A stretch of 64,000 nt of DNA, taken from Nocardioides sp. J54. GTDB lineage: Bacteria; Actinomycetota; Actinomycetes; Propionibacteriales; Nocardioidaceae. Both the position numbers and the translations under genes were made by a program. The stretch lies in the NCBI RefSeq assembly GCF_000519005.1, contig NZ_JAER01000011.1, positions 1 to 64,000 on the forward strand, in the 5' to 3' direction. Positions 26,554 to 34,832 of the stretch are shown piece by piece; position 1 is the stretch's first letter; each line of letters opens with the position of its first letter. The notes below the pieces were generated by a model. That model was not told the DNA's origin, searched no databases, and was given only the letters and a program-made list of their open reading frames with translations.

Positions 26554-27275
26554 GTCGCGCACCAGCGACGCTCCTGGCGGCGACCGAGTTTCTCGACACC
26601 GAGCACGAGGACGTCCGCGCCTTCACCGAGGCCACCGTGGGGGACGCGCGCAGCGACAAAGAAAAGGCGAAGCGCCTCTTCACTGCTGTCCGCGACCAAG
26701 TCTGGTACGACCCCTACACCGTGTCGACCGACCCCACCCACTACCGCGCGAGCTTCGTCCTCCAAGCAGGGCGCGCCTATTGCGTCCCGAAGGCGGTGCT
26801 CTTGACCGCGGTGTGCCGTGCAGCCGGAATCCCAGCGCGGTTGGGGTTCGCCGATGTGCGCAACCATCTGCAGACCGAATCGTTGCGAACCCTCATGGGC
26901 GGCACCGACTTGTTCGTCTACCACGGATACAGCAGCCTCCACATCGACGGGAAATGGCTCAAGGCCACCCCGGCGTTCAACGTCGAACTGTGCGCTCGTT
27001 TCGGTGTCCCGCCTGTGGAGTTCGACGGTGAGCACGACGCGCTCATGCACGCCTTCACTGGGGACGGGACCCAGCACATGGAGTACGTCCGCGACCGAGG
27101 TGTCTTTGACGACCTTCCCCTGACCGCGATCCTGACCGAGCTCCGGACCACATATGGATCGATGGTCCAGGCCTCGGCGCACGCGATCGACGACGCCTTC
27201 ACCGCCGGGCCCGCCAGCCCGGTCAGAGCCGATGGTTCCTCAGGTCGGTCCACTTCGCCTCAGGAGGATCAATGA
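26550..27275 (+). CDS. Transglutaminase-like cysteine protein
   Basis: 241 residues. Core motif GRAYCVPKAVLLTAVCRAAGIPARLGFADVRNHL holds the probable catalytic Cys, followed by YHGYSSLHIDGKWLKATPAFN with the His and acidic partner positions of the transglutaminase/NAT-like fold. Such proteins act as peptidases, amidases or acyl/amide transferases. The ATG overlaps the P450 stop, and the gene is followed directly by an aldehyde dehydrogenase gene (overlap 4 bp), so it belongs to this pathway, where it could form or cut an amide on an oxidised acyl chain (inference). Confidence 0.82.
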   Translation: MSRAPATLLAATEFLDTEHEDVRAFTEATVGDARSDKEKAKRLFTAVRDQVWYDPYTVSTDPTHYRASFVLQAGRAYCVPKAVLLTAVCRAAGIPARLGFADVRNHLQTESLRTLMGGTDLFVYHGYSSLHIDGKWLKATPAFNVELCARFGVPPVEFDGEHDALMHAFTGDGTQHMEYVRDRGVFDDLPLTAILTELRTTYGSMVQASAHAIDDAFTAGPASPVRADGSSGRSTSPQEDQ

Positions 27276-28801
27276 TCACAACGACTACAGGTGCCGCACT
27301 CGAAGTGCGCAACCCGTCCGACGGTCGGCTGGTGGGAACCGTGTCCGTTGACGACCGTGACGCCGTGAACCGCCGTGCCACGCAGCTCCGCCTGGCCCAA
27401 GGTGCATGGGCCGAGGCTGGTCCGCGGCATCGTTCCAGGTGGCTGCGCCTCTGGCGCGACTGGATCCTCGCTCACTCCGATGAGCTCACCGACCTGCTAC
27501 AGGCCGAGACGGGCAAGGTGCGTCCTGACGCTCTCGTAGAGACGACCGCGTCGTGCGAGTTCATCACCTACTACGCCGACCATGCGGAAGAGTTCCTCGC
27601 CGACGAAAGGGTCAAGACCGCGGGCGTCCTGAGCCTGCCGAAGCGACTGTCCCGGACCTACCAGCCCTACCCTCTCGTCGGTCTGATCACCCCGTGGAAT
27701 TTCCCGATCACCCTATTCCTCATGGACGCAGCCCCCGCACTGGCTGCTGGTTGCGCGGTACTGGTGAAGTCCTCGGAGGAGACACCGCTGACTTGTGCGC
27801 GGGTCATCGACGGCTGGCGTGAGATCGGCGCTCCACCAGTCCTGGCCCATGTCACAGGAGCCGGCGGCGCTGGTGCCGCAGTGGCGGACGCCGCCGACTT
27901 CGTCCAGTTCACAGGCTCGACAGCGACAGGGCGCCAGGTCGCCCTCCGCTGTGCTGAGCAGTTGAAACCGGTGAGTCTGGAGCTGGGCGGCAAGGATCCG
28001 GCGATCGTGCTGGAGGACGCCGACCTCGCTCGAGCGGCCGAGGGCGTCGCCTGGGGTGGCCTGTTCAACGCAGGGCAGGTCTGCATCTCAGTCGAGCGCG
28101 TGTATGTCGTCGCTGCGGTCTACGAGGAGTTCGTGGCCCGCCTGACAGAGCGCGTGCAGTCCCTGACCCAGGGTGCGGACGCCGGCAACGATGTCGGTGC
28201 GATGGTGACCGCGAGACAGGTTGACATCGCGGATCGCCACGTCAGCGAGGCGGTGGCGGCGGGAGCGAAGCTAGTGGCCGGCGGCAGACGGGGAGCGGCC
28301 GGAAACTACTACGCGCCAACGGTCCTCGTCGGCGTGGATCACACGATGTCCTGCATGACCGAAGAGACCTTTGGACCCACGATCCCGGTGATGCGCGTCG
28401 CCGACGAAGAAGAGGCCATCCGACTGGCCAACGACTCGCCGTACGGATTGTCGGCGACAGTGTGGACTCGCAATCACGCTCGCGCCCGCCGCGTCGCACG
28501 GCGCCTGGAGGCCGGCGCGGTCAACATCAACGACGTCTTCAGCAACCTCTTCGCGATGACGTTGCCTCACAGTGGCTGGAAGGCCTCCGGCATGGGCGCC
28601 CGGCTCGGAGGACCCGACGGGCTGCACAAGTACTGCCGCGTCCGAGCGGTCACTGAGCCGCGACTTCCCGTCCTGCCAAAAGAACTTACGTGGTACCCGT
28701 ACTCCGCCCGGCGCACGGCCATCGCCGCCACGGTCTTGCGCGCCGCAGCCGGGCGCGGCCTGCGCCAACGCCTCGGCCTGAACAAGGAACAGAGCAAATG
28801 A
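27272..28801 (+). CDS. Aldehyde dehydrogenase (succinate-semialdehyde dehydrogenase type)
   Basis: 509-residue NAD(P)-dependent ALDH that oxidises an aldehyde to an acid. Visible motifs: FTGSTATGR (cofactor loop), SLELGGKDPAIVLEDADL with the general-base Glu, and GLFNAGQVCISVERVYV with the catalytic Cys; PWNFPITLF earlier is also diagnostic. In the operon context the likely substrate is a fatty or omega-oxidised aldehyde formed after P450 hydroxylation and alcohol oxidation. The C-terminus is longer than usual and basic. Confidence 0.9.
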   Translation: MITTTTGAALEVRNPSDGRLVGTVSVDDRDAVNRRATQLRLAQGAWAEAGPRHRSRWLRLWRDWILAHSDELTDLLQAETGKVRPDALVETTASCEFITYYADHAEEFLADERVKTAGVLSLPKRLSRTYQPYPLVGLITPWNFPITLFLMDAAPALAAGCAVLVKSSEETPLTCARVIDGWREIGAPPVLAHVTGAGGAGAAVADAADFVQFTGSTATGRQVALRCAEQLKPVSLELGGKDPAIVLEDADLARAAEGVAWGGLFNAGQVCISVERVYVVAAVYEEFVARLTERVQSLTQGADAGNDVGAMVTARQVDIADRHVSEAVAAGAKLVAGGRRGAAGNYYAPTVLVGVDHTMSCMTEETFGPTIPVMRVADEEEAIRLANDSPYGLSATVWTRNHARARRVARRLEAGAVNINDVFSNLFAMTLPHSGWKASGMGARLGGPDGLHKYCRVRAVTEPRLPVLPKELTWYPYSARRTAIAATVLRAAAGRGLRQRLGLNKEQSK

Positions 28802-29631
28802 CGCGCACCACTTCCCTCCCCGCCAAGACGATTGCGATCACCGGTGGAGCTCGCGGCATCGGCTATCAGACCGCGAAGGAGCTGATCCGACGCGGTCATC
28901 GGGTCGCCATCGGCGACATCGATGAGGCCCGTGTCAAGGAGTCGGCGGATGAGCTCGGTATCTCTGCTGTCACCCGCCTCGACGTCACTGACACCGACTC
29001 ATTCCGTGCATTTCTCGACATGGTCGAGGACCAGCTTGGTCCCCTCGACGTGCTGGTCAACAACGCGGGGATCATGCCCACCGGGCACGCTCACGAGGAG
29101 GACGACGACGTGACCCGGCGGCAGGTGGAGATCAACGTCCTCGGAGTGATCTTCGGAACCAAGCTCGCCCTCCAGCGGATGCTGCCGCGGCGGGCCGGAC
29201 ACATCATCAACACCGCATCGCTGGCCGGGGAGCTCCCCGTACCGGGCCTGGCTACCTACTGCGGCACGAAGTTCGCGGTCATCGGATTCACCGAGGCAGC
29301 TCGACAGGAGTACCGCAACTCCGGAGTCCAGCTCTCCACCGTTCGGCCGACATTCACCAACACCGAGCTCGTCGCCGGCACCACCGGAGCCAAGGGGCTG
29401 CGCAACGCCGAGCCCGAGGAGATTGCTCGGGCGACAGCCGAGCTCATCGAACGTCCCCGCCCGTTCGTACGCGTCACCCGCCTCGCCGGAGGCATGGTCG
29501 CAGCAATGAAGTTCGTGCCGGGACGGTTGGCCTCCGCGCTGGGTTCGACCCTCGGCACGGATTCGGTCTTCCTCGACGACGTCGACATGGGCGCGCGCCA
29601 GGCCTACCTGGACCGAATCCGGAACAACTGA
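28798..29631 (+). CDS. Short-chain dehydrogenase/reductase
   Basis: 277-residue classical SDR. Cofactor motif AITGGARGIGYQTAKEL at the start, NNAGIMPTGH, and active site TASLAGELPVPGLATYCGTKFAV with the Ser, Tyr-x3-Lys residues. The 3' half matches membrane-associated or lipid SDRs by its basic hydrophobic tail (GGMVAAMKFVPGRLASALG). ATG at 28798 overlaps the ALDH stop. It likely oxidises the alcohol made by the P450 to the aldehyde used by the ALDH. Confidence 0.9.
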   Translation: MTRTTSLPAKTIAITGGARGIGYQTAKELIRRGHRVAIGDIDEARVKESADELGISAVTRLDVTDTDSFRAFLDMVEDQLGPLDVLVNNAGIMPTGHAHEEDDDVTRRQVEINVLGVIFGTKLALQRMLPRRAGHIINTASLAGELPVPGLATYCGTKFAVIGFTEAARQEYRNSGVQLSTVRPTFTNTELVAGTTGAKGLRNAEPEEIARATAELIERPRPFVRVTRLAGGMVAAMKFVPGRLASALGSTLGTDSVFLDDVDMGARQAYLDRIRNN

Positions 29632-29672
29632 CTCCACGCTCCAGAACCATCCGGCACACGAGAGGACGCAAC

Positions 29673-30740
29673 ATGACCGTCACCGCCTTGGTCGAGGACT
29701 ACCCCCATCGAATGGGGGGACACTGCGGCTCCGGTGCGATGCGCGATCTCCTGCACTGGCACGGTCTGGGATGGGACGGCCCGCCCGATGAGGGTCTGGT
29801 GTTCGCGCTCGGCGGCGCCCTAGGGCTCTCCTACCTCCGGTCGAGCGAACTGTTTCCCCCGCTGTACCTGGTGGGACGAGGTGCCGACTTCGAAGTCGAT
29901 CTACCGACACGACTGGGCGGAGTCGTGCAGGTGCTCACCACCGACGATCCCGGGGAGGGCTGGTCGTGGGTGCGTGAGGAACTCGACGCCGGCAGGCCCA
30001 GCCTGATCTGGGGCGACATCGCCGAGCTTCCCTATCTCCGTGTCCAGTTGCAGATGAGCCGCCACGACATCGTCGTCATCGGCTATGACGATGAGAGACA
30101 ACTCGCCTACGTCGTGGACAACGATCGCGCCGAGGCGCAGGAGGTTCCGCTGGCAGCGTTGGCTCGGGCACGGGCCTCACAGGCGTTCCCGCAACCCACT
30201 CGTCACTGCACGTACCGCATCACCTGGCCCCCCTCCTTGCCCGGCATCGCGGAAGTCGCTGCAAGCGCGTTCTCCCAATCCGCAGGCAACATGCGCAATC
30301 CGTCACGCCACAGCATTGCCGGCCCAACCACTGCCGCCGTCGGTTCCGAAGGCCTGGAGGCGGTTGCTTTGTTCGCTGACGACATCGCGACCTGGGCGGA
30401 GCTTCCCGAAGACGAACTCGGGATCTTGCTGTTCAGCCTCGGTGCCTTCATCGAGAAGGCAGGCACCGGCGGCGGACTGTTCCGCCGACTGCTCGCAGAC
30501 GGTTCCGCTGAGGTCGCACGACTGACCGGCGACCCGGCAAGCGCTGAGCTTGCGACCGAAGCCGCCCGTTGCGCACAAGGCTGGACAGACGCCGCCCGCG
30601 CCGCGGTCAAACGCGACACCCATCCGCGGTCGCGGATTGACGACCTGGTCCGGACGGCCAGCCGGCTACCGGAGTTGGAGTTGCGTCTCGTCGAGTCCCT
30701 CGAGCGTGCCGCAATCTCCTTGAACGCGAGAGATCACTGA
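29673..30740 (+). CDS. BtrH-like protein (BtrH_N / DUF4872), cysteine-protease fold
   Basis: 355 residues. N-terminal half resembles the butirosin-biosynthesis BtrH domain: YPHRMGGHCGSGAMRDLLHWHG with a candidate nucleophile Cys18, SRHDIVVIGYDDE with a His, and AYVVDNDRAE with an Asp, as in C39/papain-like acyltransferases. The C-terminal half corresponds to the DUF4872-type helical region. BtrH transfers an acyl group from a carrier protein to an amine; a comparable acyl transfer is possible here but no carrier protein gene is in the cluster. RBS is GAGGA upstream of the ATG. Confidence 0.78.
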   Translation: MTVTALVEDYPHRMGGHCGSGAMRDLLHWHGLGWDGPPDEGLVFALGGALGLSYLRSSELFPPLYLVGRGADFEVDLPTRLGGVVQVLTTDDPGEGWSWVREELDAGRPSLIWGDIAELPYLRVQLQMSRHDIVVIGYDDERQLAYVVDNDRAEAQEVPLAALARARASQAFPQPTRHCTYRITWPPSLPGIAEVAASAFSQSAGNMRNPSRHSIAGPTTAAVGSEGLEAVALFADDIATWAELPEDELGILLFSLGAFIEKAGTGGGLFRRLLADGSAEVARLTGDPASAELATEAARCAQGWTDAARAAVKRDTHPRSRIDDLVRTASRLPELELRLVESLERAAISLNARDH

Positions 30741-30817
30741 TCATCTCCATCGTCATCCCGAGGTTGCGTGCTTGCGAAATCGCTCCGTCAAGAAGTGCAC
30801 ATGAATCTAGGAATCGA

Positions 30818-30982
30818 ATGCAGAGAACGATGTTGAACGTCCTCCCGACGACCACAGCAGTTCTGCGTCACGAGCTGGCGTTGCTCTCGACGGGTGCTGC
30901 GCTGCACACCCTGGCTGCCATCGAGCTTGCCGACGGCTCGCCCCATTCGGAGGTCCTGAGGCAGACAGGGGACCAGGAGTGA
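30818..30982 (+). CDS. Small unknown protein, 54 aa
   Basis: Starts ATG 30818 after an AGGAA site and ends in a GTGA overlap with the next gene, so coupling supports it being real. Sequence MQRTMLNVLPTTTAVLRHELALLSTGAALHTLAAIELADG has one amphipathic or weakly hydrophobic helix. No family recognised. It may be an accessory peptide to the thioesterase. Confidence 0.5.
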   Translation: MQRTMLNVLPTTTAVLRHELALLSTGAALHTLAAIELADGSPHSEVLRQTGDQE

Positions 30983-31569
30983 CACGGATGTCGAAAGCAT
31001 TGGACCAAGGCGACCACCAGCATGCGCAGGGCGGCACCGAAGTAGGAGCGCCCCGCGATCGGGAAACGATCTCGCGGTGGGCGTCGCACCTCGCCGGCCA
31101 GACTCCGGTGGAGATTGGCCAGACATTGCCCCCGCACTCGCCCGACTGCGCCGGGTGCGGGCCAGATAATCCCTCCGGCCTGCATTTGCACGCGGTCCGC
31201 ACGGCGTTGGGCGTCGAAGCTGTGCATCGCTTCGCCGAGGGCCAGGTAGGCGCCCCTGGTATCGCACACGGAGGAGCGGTCGCTCTCGCTTTCGACGACC
31301 TCTTCGGGTTCGCCCTCTACACCGTTGGGTCGCTCGCCGTCACACGCAGCCTCACCATCGATTACCGAGCCCCGTTCCGGTTGCATCGGACGTACACGTT
31401 CCGTGCCCATGTGGCGCAACACGAAGGACGTCGGCTGCTACTTCATGCGGACGCGTGGGACGACGCCGGTCAGAAGGCCGGATCGGCCGGGGCCACTTTC
31501 GTGGTGGTCGGCCCTGAACACTTCACCGCGGTTGACCCAGAAACACAGCTGGAGGCGGAGTGCCGGTGA
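30979..31569 (+). CDS. PaaI-type hotdog thioesterase (second paralogue)
   Basis: 196 residues from GTG 30979 (ATG 30988 also possible). Same subgroup as the protein at 15204-15707: SPDCAGCGPDNPSG, GAPGIAHGGAVALAFDDLFGFALY and SLTIDYRAPF. Expected to hydrolyse an acyl-thioester, probably fatty acyl-CoA from the preceding oxidation steps. It has a longer N-terminus than its paralogue. Stop overlaps the PlsC start by 10 bp. Confidence 0.86.
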   Translation: MTRMSKALDQGDHQHAQGGTEVGAPRDRETISRWASHLAGQTPVEIGQTLPPHSPDCAGCGPDNPSGLHLHAVRTALGVEAVHRFAEGQVGAPGIAHGGAVALAFDDLFGFALYTVGSLAVTRSLTIDYRAPFRLHRTYTFRAHVAQHEGRRLLLHADAWDDAGQKAGSAGATFVVVGPEHFTAVDPETQLEAECR

Positions 31570-32318
31570 GGATTCATGCAATCCGGCCTGGTTGGGGCGT
31601 GGCGTGGTGGGTCGCTTTCTTGATCTGCAAGCCGGTGTTGGTGTTGGTCCGCCGTCGAGACTGGCGTGGGCTCGAACAGATCCCGTCGTGTGGCGGCGCT
31701 GTCCTTGCCGCGAACCACGTTTCCCATGTGGATCCCCTGCTCATCGCCGAGCTGGTGCTCGCGCACGGCAGGACTCCGGCCTTCTTGGCCAAGAGCAGTC
31801 TTTTCAGGAAGGGCGTCGTGGGATGGTGGTTCCGCGCTGCCGGGCATGTCGAGGTGGATCGATCGCATGGTGCGGACGGATTCGGCGCCGCGTTGATGGC
31901 ACTTCGTGGCGGTGCACTTCTCGTGGTTTACCCCGAGGGATCGATCACGAAAGACCCAGGTGGGCGCATGATGCCTCTCAAGACAGGCGCCGTCCGATTG
32001 GCGCTAGAGACAGGTGCACCGCTCATTCCGGTAGCACAGCGGGGCGCCCAAGAGATCCTCCCCGCCTATGGTCGACGGCCGAGACTGTCCAAGCGCACGA
32101 CGGTCACGATCAGCATCGGTCGTCCGCTGGATCTGACCGATCTCACGCAGCGCGGAGCCGTGCCTGACGCGGTCGATGCCGGGACGCGTCGCCTGGCGGA
32201 CACCCTCGGCCGCATGCTGGAGGAACTGGCCGATGAGCGGCCTGGCCTCGCGAACACTTCAACGGGGTGTGACAGCACCCGATATCCGGCGCGGAAGAGG
32301 GCACCGCGCACCGAGTAG
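31560..32318 (+). CDS. 1-acyl-glycerol-3-phosphate acyltransferase (PlsC-type)
   Basis: 252 residues with an N-terminal membrane segment (about 12-30). Acyltransferase block I is AANHVSHVDPLL (HxxxxD) and block III is LLVVYPEGSITKD; the GAPLIPVAQRG segment is block IV. It would transfer an acyl chain to lysophosphatidate or a related acceptor at the membrane. Start is GTG 31560, overlapping the thioesterase end. It is the last gene of the operon; only 10 bp separate it from the stop of the convergent VirB4-like gene. Confidence 0.88.
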   Translation: MPVRIHAIRPGWGVAWWVAFLICKPVLVLVRRRDWRGLEQIPSCGGAVLAANHVSHVDPLLIAELVLAHGRTPAFLAKSSLFRKGVVGWWFRAAGHVEVDRSHGADGFGAALMALRGGALLVVYPEGSITKDPGGRMMPLKTGAVRLALETGAPLIPVAQRGAQEILPAYGRRPRLSKRTTVTISIGRPLDLTDLTQRGAVPDAVDAGTRRLADTLGRMLEELADERPGLANTSTGCDSTRYPARKRAPRTE

Positions 32319-32328
32319 CTTCGGCTTC

Positions 32329-33819
32329 TTAGAGCATTCCAGTCATCCGGGCCGTTGTGTCGAAGAGCTGAACCTCGGCAGGATGCATCTGGTGTTGGAC
32401 GACGAACGACCGGTGCTTGATCCGCCACAAGCCTTGGCCCGTGCCGAGCGTGGGGATGAGGCTCTGTTCGGTGCCGGTGAGCCCGAGTGCGGTGGCGGTG
32501 GCGCCGAGCTGGTCGGACTCCTGGCGATAGACGATCCGTGTCTCGGCGTTCGCCAGAAGCGAGGAGGCCAACGCACGCATTGCCGAACCCTGGTCGCCGA
32601 CGTTGTCGAGGTCAGTGAGCTTGTGGAAGATCAGCATGTTCGCGATGCCGTAGTGGCGAGCGAGCCGCCAGTGCGCGTCCATCCGCCGCAGCAGGGCTGG
32701 GTGCGACATGAGCCGCCACGCTTCGTCGTACACGACCCAGCGCTGACCTCCGGCGGGATCCAGGAGCGCTGACTCCATCCACGCCGACGCGCAGGTCATC
32801 AGGACCGAGATGAGGGTCGCGTTCTCGGTGACGCGGGAGAGGTCGAGCGAGATCATCGGGAGCGTTGGGTCGAAAGTGACCGTGGACGGCCCGTCGAAGA
32901 GGCCGGCGAGGTCGCCGGCGACGAGCCGACGGAGGGCGTGCCCGACGAGTCGCCCGTCCTCGGTGAGGCGCCCATCCGGGTCGTCGGTGCGGTCCGGTGC
33001 GAGCAGCCGGTCGACGACCATCGGGAGGACGGGTACGTCGGTGCTCCGCACTGTGCGGTCGATCGCGATGTCGACGGCTGTGTGTTCGAGCGGGCTGAGG
33101 CGGCGGTCGAGCACGGTCTCGGCGAGCGCGCCGACGAGGTCTCGGCGGCGGGAGGCGATCTGGTTGGACCATTGCGCATCGTCGAGGCCAGATGGTCGGT
33201 GGCCTTCGTCGAGCGGGTTGAGTCGGTTGGGCATCCCGTGGCCGAGGGCGATGGCTCGGCCGCCTACGGCCTCGGCGACCGCGGTGTGCTCGCCCTTGGG
33301 GTCGCCGGGCACGTACACGCGGCGGCCGAACGGGATGGATCGCGTGTAGAGACTCTTGGCGAGGCAGGACTTGCCGGAACCGACGATGCCGGCAAGGACC
33401 AGATTTGGTGCGGTGATGAGGCCGCGGGCGTAGAGGATCCAGGGGTCGTAGACGAACGAGCTGCCGGAGTACAGGTCCTGGCCGACGAATACGCCCTCGC
33501 TGCCCAGGCCGCCTTCGGCAAGGAACGGGTACGCGCCCGCCAGGGTTGCTGACGTGTCCTGATGGCGTGGGACTCGGAATCGTCCGGGCGTGCGGAGAGC
33601 GGCCGGGCCCGTTTCGCCGGGGCGGGGTAGCGTCACCGTTGCCCGCTTCTCAGCCGAGAGCTGCTCAGCTTTGCGCTTCGCCTCGGTACGCCGGGCTTCG
33701 CGATCGGTGGACAGGAGCTCTCGCGCAGCCGCCTTGCGGAGCTTGCGATCGTGCCGCCGTTCGCGGCCTGGTGAGACGAGGACGGCTGAGTGGAGGCGCC
33801 CGTCCTGCCACCCGGTCAC
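32329..33819 (-). CDS. VirB4-like conjugation ATPase
   Basis: 496 residues from GTG 33819 (VTGWQDGRLHSAV), whose start overlaps the stop of the upstream 135-aa gene (GTGA). Walker A is LAGIVGSGKSCLAK near 142-154; Walker B is RWVVYDEAWRLMS; a TRIVYRQESDQLGATATALGLTGTEQ segment is typical of the family in actinobacterial elements. It would power assembly of the transfer channel at the inner membrane. The protein lacks the long VirB4 N-terminal domain; the SCO6880-type protein may supply the missing part. Confidence 0.87.
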   Translation of the reverse strand: MTGWQDGRLHSAVLVSPGRERRHDRKLRKAAARELLSTDREARRTEAKRKAEQLSAEKRATVTLPRPGETGPAALRTPGRFRVPRHQDTSATLAGAYPFLAEGGLGSEGVFVGQDLYSGSSFVYDPWILYARGLITAPNLVLAGIVGSGKSCLAKSLYTRSIPFGRRVYVPGDPKGEHTAVAEAVGGRAIALGHGMPNRLNPLDEGHRPSGLDDAQWSNQIASRRRDLVGALAETVLDRRLSPLEHTAVDIAIDRTVRSTDVPVLPMVVDRLLAPDRTDDPDGRLTEDGRLVGHALRRLVAGDLAGLFDGPSTVTFDPTLPMISLDLSRVTENATLISVLMTCASAWMESALLDPAGGQRWVVYDEAWRLMSHPALLRRMDAHWRLARHYGIANMLIFHKLTDLDNVGDQGSAMRALASSLLANAETRIVYRQESDQLGATATALGLTGTEQSLIPTLGTGQGLWRIKHRSFVVQHQMHPAEVQLFDTTARMTGML

Positions 33820-34223
33820 AGCGACATCCCTGGCTGGTGCGGCGAGCGCTGAACCGGTGCGAATGACGGGTAGTCGTGGATGTCGTAGGCGATCGTCGCC
33901 TCGATCTCGTGCGCCCGGTCCACGCATTCGGCGACCTGGTGGATCATCTCGGCGGCGCGGTGCAGCTCCCAGGACTCCCTGTACGACGCCGCCCGCCCGG
34001 CGTGTGCATCGCCGTTCATCCACGCCTGCTTGCGAGTTGGGCCATCGTGGAACTGGCCGAGCTGGTGCAGCGACTGGCTCAGCGACGCGAGCGTGGAGGT
34101 GATGGACCCGAGCACGGCATAGATCGCGGTCGGATCCTCGATCGAGCGCGTCGCGTGGGCGAGGCCGCGGACTGCTTCCCGGAGTTCGTCAGCGTCGGCG
34201 ACCGGGTCGTTGAAGGTCGGCAT
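33816..34223 (-). CDS. Small helical protein of the conjugation block, 135 aa
   Basis: Acidic helical protein (MPTFNDPVADADELREAVRGLAHATRS...) with no membrane span. Its stop overlaps the VirB4-like start by 4 bp. Proteins of this size occur beside VirB4 genes in actinobacterial conjugative elements, but the family was not recognised. Possible accessory or chaperone role by context. Confidence 0.68.
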   Translation of the reverse strand: MPTFNDPVADADELREAVRGLAHATRSIEDPTAIYAVLGSITSTLASLSQSLHQLGQFHDGPTRKQAWMNGDAHAGRAASYRESWELHRAAEMIHQVAECVDRAHEIEATIAYDIHDYPSFAPVQRSPHQPGMSL

Positions 34224-34321
34224 TGGTGCTCCTCAGTCGATGGGCTTCTCATCGATGAGGTGCGCGTGATGGTCCGCCGTGTCGCCGGGGTCGCGCTCGC
34301 GGGCCGACCTACCCTAGGGCC

Positions 34322-34444
34322 GTGGCCGACCTAACTGAGCCTTGCCCGAACTGCGGCACCCTGATGCGCTGGGAGACCTCTCACGAGCGTTGCGACGGCT
34401 GCGGTTACATCCGGCCTTGCTGTGAGGGCGCCCCCTGTAACTGA
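34322..34444 (+). CDS. 40-aa zinc-ribbon peptide
   Basis: Short plus-strand frame from GTG 34322 to TGA 34444. It has four to six metal-ligand cysteines in CPNC-x12-CDGC spacing plus a C-terminal CC-x4-C cluster, a compact rubredoxin/zinc-ribbon-like fold. Codon use is good. It is antisense to the surrounding conjugation genes. No adjacent partner; function unknown. Confidence 0.5.
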   Translation: MADLTEPCPNCGTLMRWETSHERCDGCGYIRPCCEGAPCN

Positions 34445-34450
34445 GCCGGT

Positions 34451-34615
34451 CTACTCGTCGGCGGCGTCGCCGATGTCCCGGCGGCGGACACGGCGGCGCT
34501 TGCCTGTCTTGCGAAGCACGGGTCAAGGCTCGCGCACGGCGCGCCCGTTGCGACGGTTCTTGTGGGGCTTACAGAGCTGGCAGCCCTTGTGCTGCCGGTG
34601 AGGCGAGTCCGCCAT
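34451..34615 (-). pseudogene. Small conserved CxxCKPHK protein interrupted by in-frame TGA
   Basis: From ATG 34615 the frame reads MADSPHRQHKGCQLCKPHK, a pattern seen in a family of ~55-aa actinobacterial proteins with a Cys-x2-Cys motif. A TGA at 34523-34525 stops it after 30 residues; beyond it the same frame continues PVLRKTGKRRRVRRRDIGDAADE to a TAG at 34451-34453. A Trp codon (TGG) is expected at the TGA position, so a single G to A change has truncated the gene. The 30-aa product may still be made. Confidence 0.55.
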
Positions 34616-34727
34616 GGTGACGACTCCGATCCGTGAACAACACCCGCCACGGAGGGCGGGGTTGGTGCGGGATCGAGGCCATGGAGGAACGCTACGCCGG
34701 ATGTCCGACACCTTCTGGGGAACGGAA

Positions 34728-34761
34728 GACCCCGCAGGCGTCTCGGGTCACCTGCGGGGTC
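34728..34761. terminator. Strong hairpin in front of the SCO6880-gene end
   Basis: GACCCCGCAGG at 34728-34738 is followed by its exact complement CCTGCGGGGTC at 34751-34761, with a 12-base loop. It lies about 70 bp downstream of the minus-strand SCO6880-type stop, so it could terminate that transcript; no T run is seen. Confidence 0.45.
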
Positions 34762-34832
34762 TGGGCAGAATCTTGGAGTATGCCGTCGGCCGTTGTCCCC
34801 GGAATCGAGATTTCAAGGTGGTTCCGGCGTCT

